DNA of 64,000 nucleotides from Polydactylus sextarius (lineage: Eukaryota; Chordata; Actinopteri; Polynemidae): NCBI GenBank assembly GCA_016801845.1, contig CM028907.1, positions 25,417,950-25,481,949 on the forward strand. Reading direction: 5' to 3'. This document shows positions 1 through 13,440 of this stretch, one piece after another. The notes below the pieces were generated by a model, which worked only from the letters and a program-made list of their open reading frames with translations, did no database searches and was not told the DNA's origin. How positions within the stretch are numbered: the stretch's first letter is position 1; each line of letters opens with the position of its first letter. A program made the position numbers and the translations under genes.

Positions 1-59
1 GCTTCCTGTGGGACAGAAGAAACACTTAAATGTTGCAAACCGTGTGACTAAGGTTGCAA

Positions 60-810
60 ACGAGTGGACAATTCCCCCAAAATTACCAGTAAATTTCCTT
101 GGACACTTTAGTCAGGGAATTTTGGAAATATTCCAAATTTGTAACTTTCCACAGGAATTATTGGAATTTTGGGAATTTATGGGAATTAACTGGAAATTTG
201 GGATGATTTAAAGACACATATACGAGTCATTTACCAACATAAATATAAACATTTTTTTTTGTCATAAACAGACATGCAAAAGAAAACAGGTAAAAATCTT
301 GACTACATTTATTAATACCTCCAAATTCTGACGCTGTTATGTTAAAATCTGTTTATCTATAATCTGATCTAGACGTTGAGCCTGACAAATGCCGATGAAC
401 AGGCACAATAAGCATAGAAGCGTGACTGTTCCTTCAGTGCCACGTATATCACACCTGGGCCTTCAGTGGCGTTTTTCCTTAAAAGAATAGACATCGTAGC
501 AGCGGCGACAGCCAACATCGGGATGTGAATCCAGACTTCTGGTTTTAAGAGAATCTACTTACTAATTGAGCTAACAGGAACGATGCGTGTTGACACAATG
601 GACTGGTTTCATTGTCGGCACACCTTGACATATGGGATGTTCTTGAAAAGTTTGTCTTGAGAATGTCTTTGCAATTATATTTTTTTCTACAAACTATACT
701 TATGTTCCTAACCTTCAACTTTGATAATTCCCAGTTTATTCCCATAGATTCCCATCCCTGTTAATTCCCATGGAAAGTTTCCAACTTTGAAAATTCCTGG
801 AATTTTGCGA
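60..810. mobile_element. Inverted-repeat element in the last visible dnaja3 intron
   Basis: Two AT-rich ends carry inverted copies of a GGAATT/GGGAATT-rich motif. At about 115-205 the text reads GGAATTTTGGGAATTTATGG and similar. At about 725-805 the reverse-complement motifs appear (ATTCCCAGTTTATTCCCAT, AATTCCTGGAATTTTG). This arrangement suggests a non-autonomous DNA transposon of about 0.75 kb. Exact ends, target duplication and family were not resolved. Confidence 0.45.
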
Positions 811-1057
811 TCCTATTTGTGGCAGTTCTTTACCTTGAACTTGAACACTTTTTGTGCAACATTAATTAAAAAGATAAATGAATAAATAAATAATAAAACA
901 AGTTATTGCACAGAAGGTCAAACAAATAGTTTAATCAAAGAACATTAAAAAAAAAATCTAATAAATCATGGATAATACCATTTACTAGCCAGATCGTCAT
1001 AAATCTGAGACAACTAGTCTTACTGAGGACCCTAACAACATGTCTTTTGTATCTTAC
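811..1057. other. dnaja3 intron, left part
   Basis: AT-rich intronic sequence up to the exon 9 splice donor (GTAAGA on the minus strand). No further dnaja3 exon was recognised here or in 1-810. Confidence 0.5.
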
Positions 1058-4000
1058 TTGGGTACTCGAATCTTGATGTGAACGTAATGATCTCCGTAGC
1101 TGTAGCTGTTCATCCTCCGAATGCCTTTCCCCTGCAGCCGAATCACCTGATCAGCTGGACAACTGGCAGGAATCTGAAAAACCAGGGAACAAATGTATGT
1201 GGTTTTCATTCAGAAATGAAAAAGAACCACCTTACTTTACCATACTGCTTAGATAATAGAAAAGATAGTTGGTGGTCCAAAATGCTTTCACCACACAAAG
1301 TCAGAGTTAAAGTTAAAGTGAAAAAGTAAAAACAAGAGAATAAAAGATAAACCCCATGTGCACAACAAGAATGTGAGATACACAAAGATCTGAGATAATA
1401 CATTTCTGATGTCATCTTCAGGATCATGGTTTAGGAAGGAATCTATCTAAGAGCTTATACAGAACCTGGCAGGTAATGCTGTGCATCATCGGTCATGTGT
1501 CCTACTCACCAATATGCTGATACTTTCGTGGAGGCCCTGTGCTGTGGCTGTGCCCCCCAGTATGGCTTGAGCTACAGAAATCGCCACGTCTGAATGGATG
1601 TCTGCTCCGTTGCGCCTGAACACTGGGCTTCTTTGGACCTGTACATGTTAAATATAACACAAGTTACTTTAAGCAAACTCCAATGTGACTATAAAATATT
1701 TGCTGGCATCAAATTGTCCTCAAATGCTAAAAAAGCTAATAAGCTTGGACTTGATCGGTTAAATCAATTACAGCATTAAGACATAAAAACCTTACCCTGA
1801 ATGTAATGAGGATTTCCTTTTTCCCTACTGACATGCGCACTGTCTGACCATCTTCCACACCTAAAAGAAATTATCACATCAGTTCTTTTTGGCTCATTGT
1901 ATTAGCTGTTTTATAACTGAAGAACTGAGGTTTCAGAATGAAAACCTACCAGCAGGTACGGGTACAGTGACTGTCTGCCTCTTTTTGGCCTGACCCGAAC
2001 CTCTACATAGAGCACAGGGGGTGGTTATGATGGATCCTTTCCCACCACAGCGTCGACAGGTCGTACGCATCATGAATGGACCCGTATTTATCGCCTCCTG
2101 TGGGGGAGAGAAACATACAGTAATATGAAGTTTTAGAAAAAAGCTAGTGCCTGAGGTTCTTAAACACAGTTACACAAATTACAAGCCTTACTAACTTCCT
2201 TGCTGACGCGTCTTGCTCTGTAACTCACCATGCCGGTGCCATTGCAGTAGTGACAATGTTGCACCTTGGTTCCTGGCTCGTTGCCCTTCCCATCACACCT
2301 TGCGCAGGTGTCATCCATGTTTACACTCAGCTCCTTATTCACACCTTTTGCTGCCTCAAGAAAAGTGAGCTCCATCACAAACTGTGAAAAGTCAGAGCAA
2401 ACCGATTTAAGTACACTGAAACTGTACAATCCAGAACACACTAACACTAACTAATACTGATGAAATCAAAAGGTCGCAAGTTATCACCTCAGGCCTTTGC
2501 TCAAACATGCTATGGATGTCTCCAAAACCCATTCCACCAGTAAACTCTCCAAAGATCTTCCTAAAAAGCTCCTCAGGATCTATGCTGGTCCCCCCAGCTC
2601 TGTAGTACTGCTGCTGGCTAGCCCTGGCTCTACTGGGGTCAAAACCTGCTGCTCCATATGTGTCATACTGCTTCCTCTTCACCTCATCACTCAGGACCTA
2701 AAAAACAAAACGGAGCACATTTGTGGTAAAATCTGTAGTTTTTTGCCAGAGTTCGCAAAACATAGAATGATGCTATTGTTTATCTTCTAGACACCACTAT
2801 GTAGTCTGTTTTGTACCTCATAGGCTTCTGCCAGTTTAGCAAACTTCTCTTTGGCCTCTGGATCATCTGGGTTGGTGTCTGGGTGGTACTTCTTTGCCAG
2901 CTGATGAAGGATGATTAACAATTACACAAGAATGAAGGTGAAATCCAAACAAACTTGTTTCCTATCACTTCTATCCTATCACTTGTGGTATTAGAACCAG
3001 GTGATAGGTTGTTTTTTGTTTAGTCATTTTCTATCTCATCATGAAAAATGAAAATCTAATGTGAGTGTAACCAGCTCGGTCCTATTACAACCGTTTACCT
3101 GGTAGTAAGCCTTTTTGATGTCCTTCTGTGAGGCAGTCCGGGAGATGCCCAACACTTCATAGTAGTCCTGCTTGTTTGTCTGACTGCAGCTGGTGTGGAA
3201 AGAATGGCAGGTGGTGACTTGAGAAACTCCTCTGCCTACGGAGAAAAAGAGTATTGAAAGGACTATTTGATCTAAATCAAGAGTACAGTGTTCAGATGCC
3301 AATGATGCATCAGCAATAGTTTAATGAGAACCTTTTATTGTGGCCAGCCAGTTTAGAAACTGTTATATTGAAATTTACATCCCAATGTATATATCAAAAT
3401 ATATACCTATGTTCAATGGTTCAAAATATAGTGCAATGTGAATTTTAGGCCATATCACCCATGTATATTTAAATATAACAGTTTGTGAATGGGTAACATG
3501 TACCCATAGAAAAGGCACTGCAGCAGGAAGTTGTTTTCTAAACTGTTTACACATTTCTAAATAGTCAAGAATGTTACTTTAATAACATGTTGTGCAAAAC
3601 TGCAGTTATAGAAAGAAATAGAATAGAATGAAAACCTTTCAAGTAAATTAACTTCCACGGTGTAACATGACAAAGACAAACAAAACACAAAATTTAAAAA
3701 TGAAACATCATCGTGGTGCAAAATACTGATCCTCACTTTTCTTAAATAACACAAAGCTCTTGCAACTTGACACGACAACCCTGCAGACTGCAAACACGGA
3801 GAGCAGTTACATCACTGTCATCACGGCTAACCTGCTTCAGAGGACAGTCAGCCGTCACTTTACCCGCCTTTACGTTTACGTTGTCACACGAAGAGGCGCC
3901 GGTGACTGGGCTCAGAATGAATAAAAACGGCGTCTGCCGGCGTCATTCATAAATAACCAAGAGAGAAGTGTTCATGTAAGAAACTCTTTAGTGCTGACGC

Positions 4001-4212
4001 TAACAGTTAGCAACCTCACCTGTCAGTCCTCTCAATGTCACGACATTCCCCTTTCTCCAGGAGCTATGGTTTACGACCGTCCCAACCCGGTGTGGCAGCG
4101 ATACAGGCGCCGGACAAACTCCGACATATGTGAGGAAACGACCACTACGGTGTCCAGAAGAAACCGGCACTGACAACCAGCGTGTAGTTAGACGAGCAGC
4201 GGACGACGCCAT
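1058..4212 (-). CDS. dnaja3: DnaJ homolog subfamily A member 3, mitochondrial (Tid1), 3' end outside window
   Basis: Mitochondrial Hsp40 co-chaperone that stimulates mtHsp70 ATPase. Nine exons fit with matched phases and GT/AG ends: 4020-4212, 3099-3235, 2817-2900, 2488-2697, 2381-2229, 2097-1950, 1860-1796, 1638-1510 and 1173-1058. The first ATG (4210-4212) opens a basic, Ser/Arg-rich presequence typical of mitochondrial import. The J domain begins near residue 88 (DYYEVLGI) with the HPD triad at 116-118. A Gly/Phe-rich stretch follows in exon 4, then four CXXCXGXG zinc motifs at about 234, 251, 273 and 287 (CARCDGKG, CHYCNGTG, CRRCGGKG, CALCRGSG). The substrate-binding C-terminal domain follows, down to HVHIKIRVPK-type sequence. 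About 412 residues are present; the family is about 450-480 long, so the last exon or exons lie left of position 1 or were not recognised. Identification is firm; the a/b paralogue is not resolved. Confidence 0.95.
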
Positions 4213-4265
4213 TTTCGCGTCACTACCGGCGTCATAGACTGTCTGCGCATGTGCGGGTTTACCAA
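4213..4265 (-). promoter_or_regulatory. dnaja3 5' leader / proximal promoter
   Basis: Short GC-richer stretch immediately upstream of the dnaja3 ATG, with a CRE-like TGACGC core just before the start (read on the minus strand) and several CpGs. No TATA box is evident, as is usual for housekeeping mitochondrial genes. The transcription start is not determinable from sequence alone. Confidence 0.3.
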
Positions 4266-7200
4266 ATTAAAAGTCGTGATATTATGGAATCGATCAAATA
4301 AATTGCATTCAAAGTTAAGTCGTAGTTGAGTCAACTGGACCGTGGTAGTTCAATTCATTATTCTGACTGACTTTGGATACTATGACGTGGATGAATCAGA
4401 ACCTCCATTTATTAATGTACTTCATCTACCCCTATACGGCTGATGGTGCTTTAACTGAATATTTCCATTCGCATTGCAATGAATTACATATGGAAACATT
4501 TCTGTAATTATTCCACCCCATTTTTTAAAAAACATATAGCCTAGATTAAAATAGTAAAATAGAAGTTCAACTTCCGGCACACTCAGAATAGTGTTTTTGT
4601 GTAAATGCGAGTCCCCTGTAGGTGAACTATGGATGTGGGTGGCCCTTTAATGCGATGCCAAATGCATCATAACTTTAATTGCTTGCTAGCTCGCTTGATT
4701 GATTGATCGATTGAGTGGTTCATTTGTATGGATTAGAAAACATCACAATCCAAACGATAACATGTTAAAGTGGTAAATATTTGTTTCCAACATGGTCTTG
4801 GAATTAAAACTTGACACAGACAACAACTGACAACAATTACATTTTCTACCAAAAAAAAAAAAAAAAAAAAAACGGGAGAAATTCACATAAAATTATAAAA
4901 TAACACTACTATACTATAAAGCACAATGGCTTACCACTAATCGAACTCAAGGGACAGTGTATTGAGAGTACAGTTCTTTAAATCTTGACCAGCTATGGGG
5001 TTGGGCAATACCATAAAATCTTGGGCAATACCATGAAATATCATAAAAAAAAACATTTTTTAAAGGTGTTTCTATTTATTTTTCAGTCACCTAATGCATG
5101 TTAATCATCTTATCATGCATGTTTAAATACAAGACTGTTTTAAATGGTAAACAGCAACACATTTTTCTCTTGCTGATTTCACTGAATTTAATTTGAATAA
5201 ACTTTAATACGGTTGATCTGCTACCTTCAAGATCTTTGAGGTGCATGAGTAAAAATACCCACGTGTACTATAGAAACAGTAGATGGCGTGGCAGAGCTGT
5301 AAATGACAGTCCCTTGGAGTTCATTGCAGTAACTGGATCATGTTTGGAACTTGGTGTTGCTTATTGATGACAAATAACATATAAATAACAACAACAAAAA
5401 TAATAACTCATTGCTTGGTTCCCTGGAGCAGTGCGACTATAATTGAAGCAATCTCAAAACTATGATGAGACAATTGACCATTGGTTCCCAGGGTAAGGGT
5501 TCAAAGGTTATTGAAAGGGTGGTGGGACGAGAACAATGTTCCTCTGAAATAATCAGGTGTCAAGACATGTTTTGTGCAGCTTAGTGGTTGAAAATATCCT
5601 TAGAAAACAACAAAATGTATTTATTTCTCATCAGTCAAAGACTTAGTCAGCTTAAAGTTCCCATCATTAAAACCAAAATGTAATTAAGTTTTCATTATAC
5701 ATCATATATGATGCAGCATATTACCATCTGGAATTGATTTCATTATTACATATCCTGTTTATTTAACAAGACAAAACAAAGAGTCAGTGTTTATTGAAAT
5801 GACAGGAGGAGCAGAAAGATCAAGACTTTCTTGTCTCCAGTGATGTCAGGGTTCTTCCAAGATGAACATGCTGAATGGATGTGGTGAATGAATGGTGTGT
5901 GTGTGTGTGACCTGATGAAAGAGGCACTCAAGCTCACTTTAAGTCCCCCCCACCATCTCTGTCATTCCCCAGCGTCTCCAAGGCGACCTGCAAAACAGTC
6001 TAAAAGTTGTGTGTGCGTGTGTGTGTGTGTGTGACATATTACTAGAGGACTATTGTAAATATCAGTGTGAACAACGATTCTTATCTCAGCAAACATGCTC
6101 TGATGTCCAGGATCTGAGTGTCAACAAAGAATGGTAGTGTGTGCATCACATGCGACTTAACTGTCATAGCCTTTCTACTTATCCTTTGGTTGTTTCTCTG
6201 CTAATCTCTCCAGCCATGGAGATGGAGGGGTCTGAGGTCAAGTCAGTGGGAGGTGGGGCAGAGGTGTCAATCTTCTACTACTCTACTACTTACATATATA
6301 CACACAATATCCTGAAGAACTGGGTTCAAAGCAGCAGTGTTCTTTGCAGGCTAGTGGTTGTAATTGGTGTGTTAGAGTTATGAATGATGGTGGTAATAGA
6401 GCACCAATATATCAGCTGTGCTGTCTGAGCCCAGTATGACTGCCTTATGCCTCACAGCCAAAACACAGACGCATGGGAAGAACACAACACATCTGACCCA
6501 GATTGCTCCTGTGCAGCTCAAACAAATGCATAGTTGTGAGAGAAAACTTTTCTTTCAGCCACATATACATGTTAAAACATGAAATCAGCTATATTTATTA
6601 AAACTACATTACACTATGGGCCTGAGTACACCAGTGGCCTTGGAGATTCTCAATTCAGATTGGTAAAAGTGTCTGTCATCCACTGTATTTCAGCATTAAG
6701 ATCAGATATCCCAGTGTTTGTAGATTTTGACTTTAAATTCAAAGGGGAATTCTGCATTTTTTACCATTTAGTAGTCATAAGATGTATTATCAACAGGTAA
6801 AAGCTTGTATGAGTTTTATCACCATGCCAACAATTTTTTCCTAAATGTATTTTGTAAAGTCCCCAAACTTTCCTTGTCTGCTGGGGAAATATAATCTTGT
6901 CTAATCTCAGCAGGACGTCATCAGTAAATACTACCCATCTTGTTCATGCCAAATTTGTAAATATTGTCTGTCAAAGGAGTTTAGACTGAGAAAGATCATT
7001 GTCTATTTTAAATATGAATTCAAAATTCTTGCCAAATACCTTTTGTATAAGCATTATTTATCTAAATTATTGTATCTGTTAGTTTTAAGTGTTATTTTGT
7101 TCTCTGTTTTTCCCATCAATTGTAATCATTTTCTCATCGATGTTCAATGTCAAACTATGATGGTTCCATCTGCCAATGCTTGCTGTTTCTGACACTGTTC

Positions 7201-8104
7201 AGCTGGTCTTACCCATCATGTTATACCAACAACAACGTCCACTTAAATTGGTTATGTGATTGTTAAAGTCATTCTAATGCAGATTGTGCCTTTCCTATGT
7301 GACTGTCTTTGATAGGATGTTTTCATGAAGGACCATTATACAGTGTTTTATTGTGTTGTCTGGTAAGTTACTCTCACTGTTCAACTAAATTGTGTTGTTC
7401 CCACATAAGGTCAAACAAATTCAAGGAAGCTAATGTTCCTTGCAACAGCCCATTGCTCCCAGCCTCCACTACTACCAGTTATTTTGACTGAAGCGGTGCA
7501 GATCATGAAATCATCCTCTCCAGTGACCTCCAGTCATCTTCCCACAGCCTCAGCGATAGTTTCATGTCACAAATAAACAGGAACAAGGAACACACAAAGT
7601 GACTTCATAACCTCCTGAACATAATGAATTAGCCACTTGTGGGGCAACTAGAGAGTGATCTCACAGGCTTAGGAAGTTGAACATGTCACATTCATCTCTC
7701 AGAAACACAACATCCACTGATATGGCTGGAGGGCAGAGTGAGTATCAACAGCAAGAGAGAAGTTAAACCATGTCCAGCATGATAGTTCACACTCCCCTCT
7801 GTTATGGAGATGGCTGTGGCTGTTATGGTTACAGACTGTGCTACTGAACTGCTCAAAGGTCTCACAATGTCTCTGTGTTTTTATGTGTGCATCTGTTCCC
7901 ATACAGTCGGTAGGAGTAATATACTATCAACAATGTGATTAAAGAAAATATTTTTGAATGTTGCCTCTGTCTCTAGCAGCAGATGCGGTGCAAAAGGAGA
8001 CTGTAACCACTTCCTATTAAATTGTAGTCTTTTGATCTTCAACAGTAAATATCACTCCCATGTGGTTATATGTCTCTACCAACCAGTCCAATTAGATAAA
8101 GTGT
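4266..8104. other. Intergenic, no gene recognised
   Basis: AT-rich spacer upstream of dnaja3. It contains a poly-A tract at 4851-4872 and short TG runs near 5899-5909 and 6009-6032. Open frames here are short, lack splice context and show no domain I recognise. Confidence 0.6.
4851..4872. repeat. Poly-A tract (22 A)
   Basis: Uninterrupted run of A. It could be a retroposon tail, but no SINE or LINE body was recognised directly upstream. Confidence 0.8.
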
Positions 8105-8440
8105 TTAAGTTCACAAGTTATTGTCAAAATTATCCTGTGACCTTTAATTTTTGACCACTAAAATATAATCAGGTCATTCTTGAGACCAAGTGAACATTTG
8201 TGCCAAATCTAGAGACATTTGCTCAATGTGGTCATGAGATATTGCATCTAAAGGAACGAAAAGGTTCTGTGCTCACAAGGACCTTTGACCTTTGCCACCA
8301 AAATGTAAACAGTTCATCCTTGAGTCCAAGTGAAAGTTTGTGCCAAATCTTTAAAGATTCTCTCATTGTATTCCTGAGATTATTGCTCTATTACCTCCAC
8401 GTTGGTGGCATCCTCCTCTCCCTTGTTAAATAACTTGAGT
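8105..8440. repeat. Tandem ~130-bp teleost dispersed repeat, two to three units
   Basis: The phrase 'gtgccaaatct' recurs at 8199-8209 and 8340-8350, each time preceded by 'gagaccaagtgaacattt' or 'gagtccaagtgaaagttt' and followed by a 'gagat/gatt' block. 'gacctttgacc' and 'gaccac/gccaccaaaatgtaa' also recur. This is the degenerate tandem repeat often seen in fish genomes, here two clear units with a partial third. Confidence 0.6.
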
Positions 8441-8663
8441 CCACTACCCTCTGGAGAGAAATTGGATTTCACTGCTTTATTTCAACCCAATGTCCTTCCC
8501 TCACTCACATCATTTTCAGCTGTCTATTCCAGAGCATAAAATGTCAATCAAAGAGTGGGGACCTCATGTGTAGGATCATCAAATTTCAGCAAACATACTG
8601 TGGTTCAGGTAGCTTTGACTCCAGAGCTGTTGGATCCAGATTCTACACTGCTGATGATGACAT

Positions 8664-8703
8664 AATTATTATTATTATTATTATTATTATCATCGTTATT
8701 ATT
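8664..8703. repeat. (ATT)n microsatellite
   Basis: Nine or so ATT units followed by a degenerate ATC/ATT stretch. Confidence 0.85.
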
Positions 8704-11700
8704 GCAATGATAATGATATTTTTCCTTTAACAACTACCTGTAAATATGTACCCTCTACTGTCTCTTCCTGGTCTCCCTCTTTTCTTTCTCCCCCTCTCCC
8801 CCATCATCCTCTTCCCTCCCTTTTCCGCTGTCTCTTCTCTTTCTCTTTTCTCTGTTTTCATTTCACTTCCGTTCACTTTGAGTCTGGTTTTTCTGGAGGT
8901 TTCTTCCAGTTTAAAAGTATTTATTCTAGCATAAAGATAAAGATGTTAATACGACAGATCCTCTGTTCACTGCTCTTTGCCCGTCCTCTGCAGAGCTGCT
9001 ACTTTTCTGACATCAGTAGTTAAAGAAAATAGATTATATAATCACTGTGGTTACTCTACTGTTCCTTCTTCAGCATATTCCCTGAGCACAGCACAGAGAA
9101 TGGCAGCCTTTGTTTGGTTATATGAAGTCACTAATCTGCGGCGTCAACAGAAGGAGGGTTTTTCTGCTGCTGTGGTTCTGTGGTAGCGGCTCCTGTTTGG
9201 GTGATGGCTGCCATGGGGCTGCTCATAAATGCCTTTGTGGTTTCCTCTAATTCTCATCTTCCCAAACTGAAGTCAATGTGTGTGTTTAACTGATGGATAT
9301 CTGCTTCTTCAAATGAGAGCGTCTCTCTACCCTGGATTATTGCCCAGAGCAAACTATTGCCACCATAATAACGGCAGAGAGAGAGAAGTAAAATTCTAAT
9401 GCAGCAATATAGCACTAGTATACATATATGACAACATTAAAAGTTGCTAAATGTAAGTCTTTGGTATTGCTAAAAAGTCAGTGTTAGCATTAGCAGCTGC
9501 ATAATAAGCAGTGTTGCAGAAACATTAAGGGGATTTGCGTCAAACTCTCTGTGGTAAGGAACAGCAATATTTTCTCTACTTCTGCCTCTTTTACTGAAGT
9601 TAACAAGCTAACCAGTTAGCTTGATAACATCAGAGTAGTATCCAGTCTGCCCTGAAGAAGTAGCATTATAACCTCTTGTCTTATGAATATAATAGAATAT
9701 GAATATTTTGACAAATAACACCACAAGTTACCACCACTAGCTCCTGGCAAGAAATCTTCATATATAAGTGTTTTATTCTCCTAGCTTTACTGTCTATTCT
9801 GATGACTTATTTTTGTGGTTTTGCAGGTAGTGTAATGTGGGTTCTTCATGGAAAACAGCTGTTACTGAAAATGATGCCGGCTGCCTGGCTGAACAATGTT
9901 AACACATGACAGCGTAAAGCAGAATCTGAGGTTTTACCAGAACCTGGGGTTTTACTGTTCAAATGTAATCATTTGTTAATATAATATGGTAACAGCTGTT
10001 TTTGATATATTGGTAATTTGTTTCCTAAACCCATGCTCCTAGTAAGCAAGTATTGTCCAAAAAAGGTTGAACTGAGCAATCTGCAGTGTTCAAGTGGTTC
10101 CTGTTAGAGAGAATGCCAATGTCTGTTGCTTAAATTCTACATAACCAATCTATTGTTTCATAGAAACATGTGATTATTTCCCTGCAAATAAAGGCAGCTC
10201 ATGGACTTAAATAATGAATGAGAACCTTTGTGTTAGTTTGATGGAAAATCATCCTTCTGCTGAAACCCAGCCTAGCTCCCTTCATCCCTGTTTCTGTTTT
10301 TATCCCTCTATCACTATCCCTTACTTAATCTCAGCCCTGAAACCCTTTAAGCGGCACTGTGACGTCTTGCGGTCGATTGTTCAGTTCAGAAGTGTTTGCC
10401 AGCTGGGTTCCCAGTTTAAGGAGAGTTTTTGTGGTGAGCCAATTGATGGTTTCTACAGGGAAAACATTTTCAAATTAACTGATAAAAACTCTCAATAAGA
10501 GGATCACACTGTATTTTTTAAATGTATTAATTTATCAATTTTTTTGATATTTGGTTATCTGGGTGGTGCCCATCAGTATATGTTTATATGTACAGGAGAT
10601 GCATGACATATAAACCCAATTGTGCATATGGAAGAGGCCACCCACTCAGAAACTTGTGGACTGGGCTTTTTCCAAGGCTCTTAACCAGGCCAAACTCATC
10701 CTGGCCAATTTGGACGCCTTCATCCAGATCCTGGGAATACGCTGTACCTGCACTATGAACACTAATATGTTTTTTTTTATTTTTTAGCCTGTTTTTATAA
10801 GCACTCATAATGCTCAGAGGTTAAGGATTTCATCAGACACTTTTAAAATGGTATGTTCAGGCTTGATTTCAGTACCGCCCGGGTTCACAGTCATACATTT
10901 TTACATTATGGAGCTGTAGCAAAGTCGTTCCACACATCTCTGCTGGTGCAGACATTCTTCTTTCCTCTCCCCACAAAGATTTTTTGTCCAGAGCAATAGC
11001 AGGACCCTTTGTACAAAACCATTTTTAAAATTGTGGACAAGAAAATGTAACTGAAATAATCTATAAATTGCCCCAAGAAACAAATTCTTCCATCCACCTT
11101 TGAGATTTTAAAGCTTTATTATCTGATTGATTGTGGTCCTCTGACCTTATTGTATTGTTTTTGTGTTCTGGTTGTCTTTCTGGTTGTCTGATCTTGATCT
11201 TAATGAAACAACATATGGTACTGTTACTTTATGATCTGGACATGAAAATGTTATGGTTGTTAAACGTTTTCTGCATGGAAGCCTCTAGTGTTGGCTTGAC
11301 CCATTTCCTTTTGAGTCACTGCAGGCATTAGTGTTATCTCAGGGTCAACTGCTACCACCCTTTGTAATTTGTAAAAGTGGGTGTGTGTGTGTGTGCCTAA
11401 TTTGCACCACTCCCCTGCTTCTAACCGTTTCATCCAGGAAGTCTCTATCTGCCCCATCAGCTCTCTGACAAACAAGGCTGCTGGTTGTTCACACCAAAGG
11501 CTTGTCTGAAGCTCGGGGCGCTGCAGCCCAAGGTTTCTGACCTCCGTCCCCCTTAGGGTGACAGCTGAACCATGCAGTGCAGTGGCCCACCTGAGTGCAG
11601 CCTCTGGCTATAGGTTAGATTACTGTCTTTGCTGACAGAAGACCTCGCTCAGGTCATGTCAAATTTGTGATACTTCATGACAAAACAAAAAAGCAAAAAT

Positions 11701-12376
11701 GGGTAAAAAGGGTTTAAGTACAAGTGCAAGTGTTTGCTGGGTATTAGCATGGTCTCTGTCTTCTCTTTCTTTTCTTCTTTTCTTTCCCTCTTCACATTTC
11801 AACGAGGACCACCAAGGCACCTTTTTATCTTTAGGAAAGGCGTCTGACTTTAACAAGTTCACTTAAGTCTCATACCGAATCAAGTAAGGCACCTCTAGAG
11901 AGGGAATTAGAGTAAGGATGAAAGATGTTTACTGAGGGGAGTGAGGTAGGAGGGTGAACATGGCTGCAAACACAAGACTTGGCAGGATGTAACTTTCTCT
12001 GAGCTGTTTTGTCAACAGGTGAAGATGTAATTGCACACTTGACTTGTGTTGTTTCTCACTGCTCCCCCAGCCAGTGTGAAGAATGGACATTTAAGGGAAA
12101 CACCAAAAGAGGAGGCTGTTAAGCCAGCCAGCTGTGTGTTGATGTGACAGCACATCTCCCTGTCTGTTTGAATTGTTGTAACATGGTTCAAACAAAGCTA
12201 TAACCATAATTCTGTATGTTTGTCCGAGTGTGAAAATGAAGAAAGGACTTTGAACCCTGATTTCTGCTTTTTATAATAAAGAGATAATAGCATAATTAAA
12301 GGTTTTTATAAAAACCTGGGTGAAAAAGTGAAAAAAGTGTATATATCTTCATGTTTTCATTTACCTAACTTTTAAG
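8704..12376. other. Intergenic, no gene recognised
   Basis: Spacer with pyrimidine-rich text at 8750-8900 and an open frame on both strands at about 10590-10800 that has no recognised homology. I see no splice-bounded exon or domain that would support a gene. Confidence 0.55.
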
Positions 12377-12975
12377 TAGGGATGCCAGTTATTGAATTTT
12401 TGCTGATATCCAATATGCCGATATGATATAGTAAAACTTAGGTTCCAATTCTGATATCAACCAATACCAATATATATATTAACTAATTTTATGTCACATC
12501 ACAAATCTCTTGTTGTGAAATTAACACATTCCCTATTTTTATTGTGATGCCTCGCTAGATGCATTCTGATGTCTTCTGATGCTGATATCACAAGGTCTTG
12601 GTCCCCTCTCACATGACAAGCAACTTGCAATCATTACAAATTGAAGATTTGTTATCTGCAGGTGAAACTTTAAAAAAATTCCAAACCACGGATATTTTGT
12701 GTAACAAGTGAGCAAGCTCATTGCCGGCTAACCTCACACTGTTGTTGTTGTTGTTTTGCCTCCCAGTACAGTTTGATGAGGTCATCAATTATGCACCGGT
12801 AAACGTCTAAGGACCCCACAAGCATGTATTCCAGCACATTTGACGAAACCAATGCATTACGTTAGCGGGTTTTAATTACATAAGGAAAACCCCATAACAA
12901 TCCTTGCAGATATTACATAATCATGCTAATATTGGGACGATAATATTGGTCAGCCAATATTATCGGACATTCCTA
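12377..12975. mobile_element. hAT-like non-autonomous DNA transposon (MITE)
   Basis: The left end TAGGGATGCC pairs as an inverted repeat with the right end GGACATTCCTA. The interior carries the 'gccgatat...' and 'ccaatattatcgg' text typical of fish hAT MITEs. Flanking 8-mers CTTTTAAG and CTTATAAA are an imperfect target duplication (6 of 8), consistent with an old hAT insertion. No transposase frame is present. Confidence 0.65.
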
Positions 12976-13261
12976 CTTATAAATGACTAAATAAGGCTGT
13001 GTTGTTGTTTTTGAATGGTTAAATATTATCTATTATTATTGACAAAATTTAACAAATAAACATATAGTACACAGGTGCAGTGAAGTGGGGATTTTCTTTT
13101 CTAATATTGTTGCCAATGTACACAGCCACCTGCAAACATATAAGACCAATGTACAGTGTTGTATGAAGAGAAACAGCCTTAATAAATTCAAGTTGTTGAG
13201 GTATCCTTAAAATGGCAACAGATGTTTGAAAGCAAAGGGGGTAGCATTTGCCTATATAAGT

Positions 13262-13440
13262 TGAGAAAATCTTCAGTTGGAGGTGCCCATATGTCGCATA
13301 TGCCTTGCACCAATCGCCAGTTTGAATCTGTGCCAGTCATTTGTCTGTATCGTTTCCCTGCTCTCCTCCCCCGTTTCCTGTCTATCTTTACTTTCTCTGT
13401 CAATAAACGCACAAATGCCCATAATCTTTTTAAAAAAGAA
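13262..13440 (+). mobile_element. tRNA-derived fish SINE
   Basis: The head 'cagttggaggtgcccatatg' is followed by a degenerate B-box-like 'gtttgaatct', then a C/T-rich body with 'cctgtctatctttactttct'. It ends 'gtcaataaacgcacaaatgccc' plus an A-rich tail. This layout matches the abundant teleost SINE class ending in 'aataaaggc(a)aaaatgccc'. The open frames over it in both strands are shadows of this repeat. Confidence 0.7.

Noticed and set aside
1053..1060. Possible stop of dnaja3 at VPK-TAA
   Set aside because: The TAA is part of a GTAAGA splice donor, and the family continues for about 60-70 residues, so an intron is the better reading.
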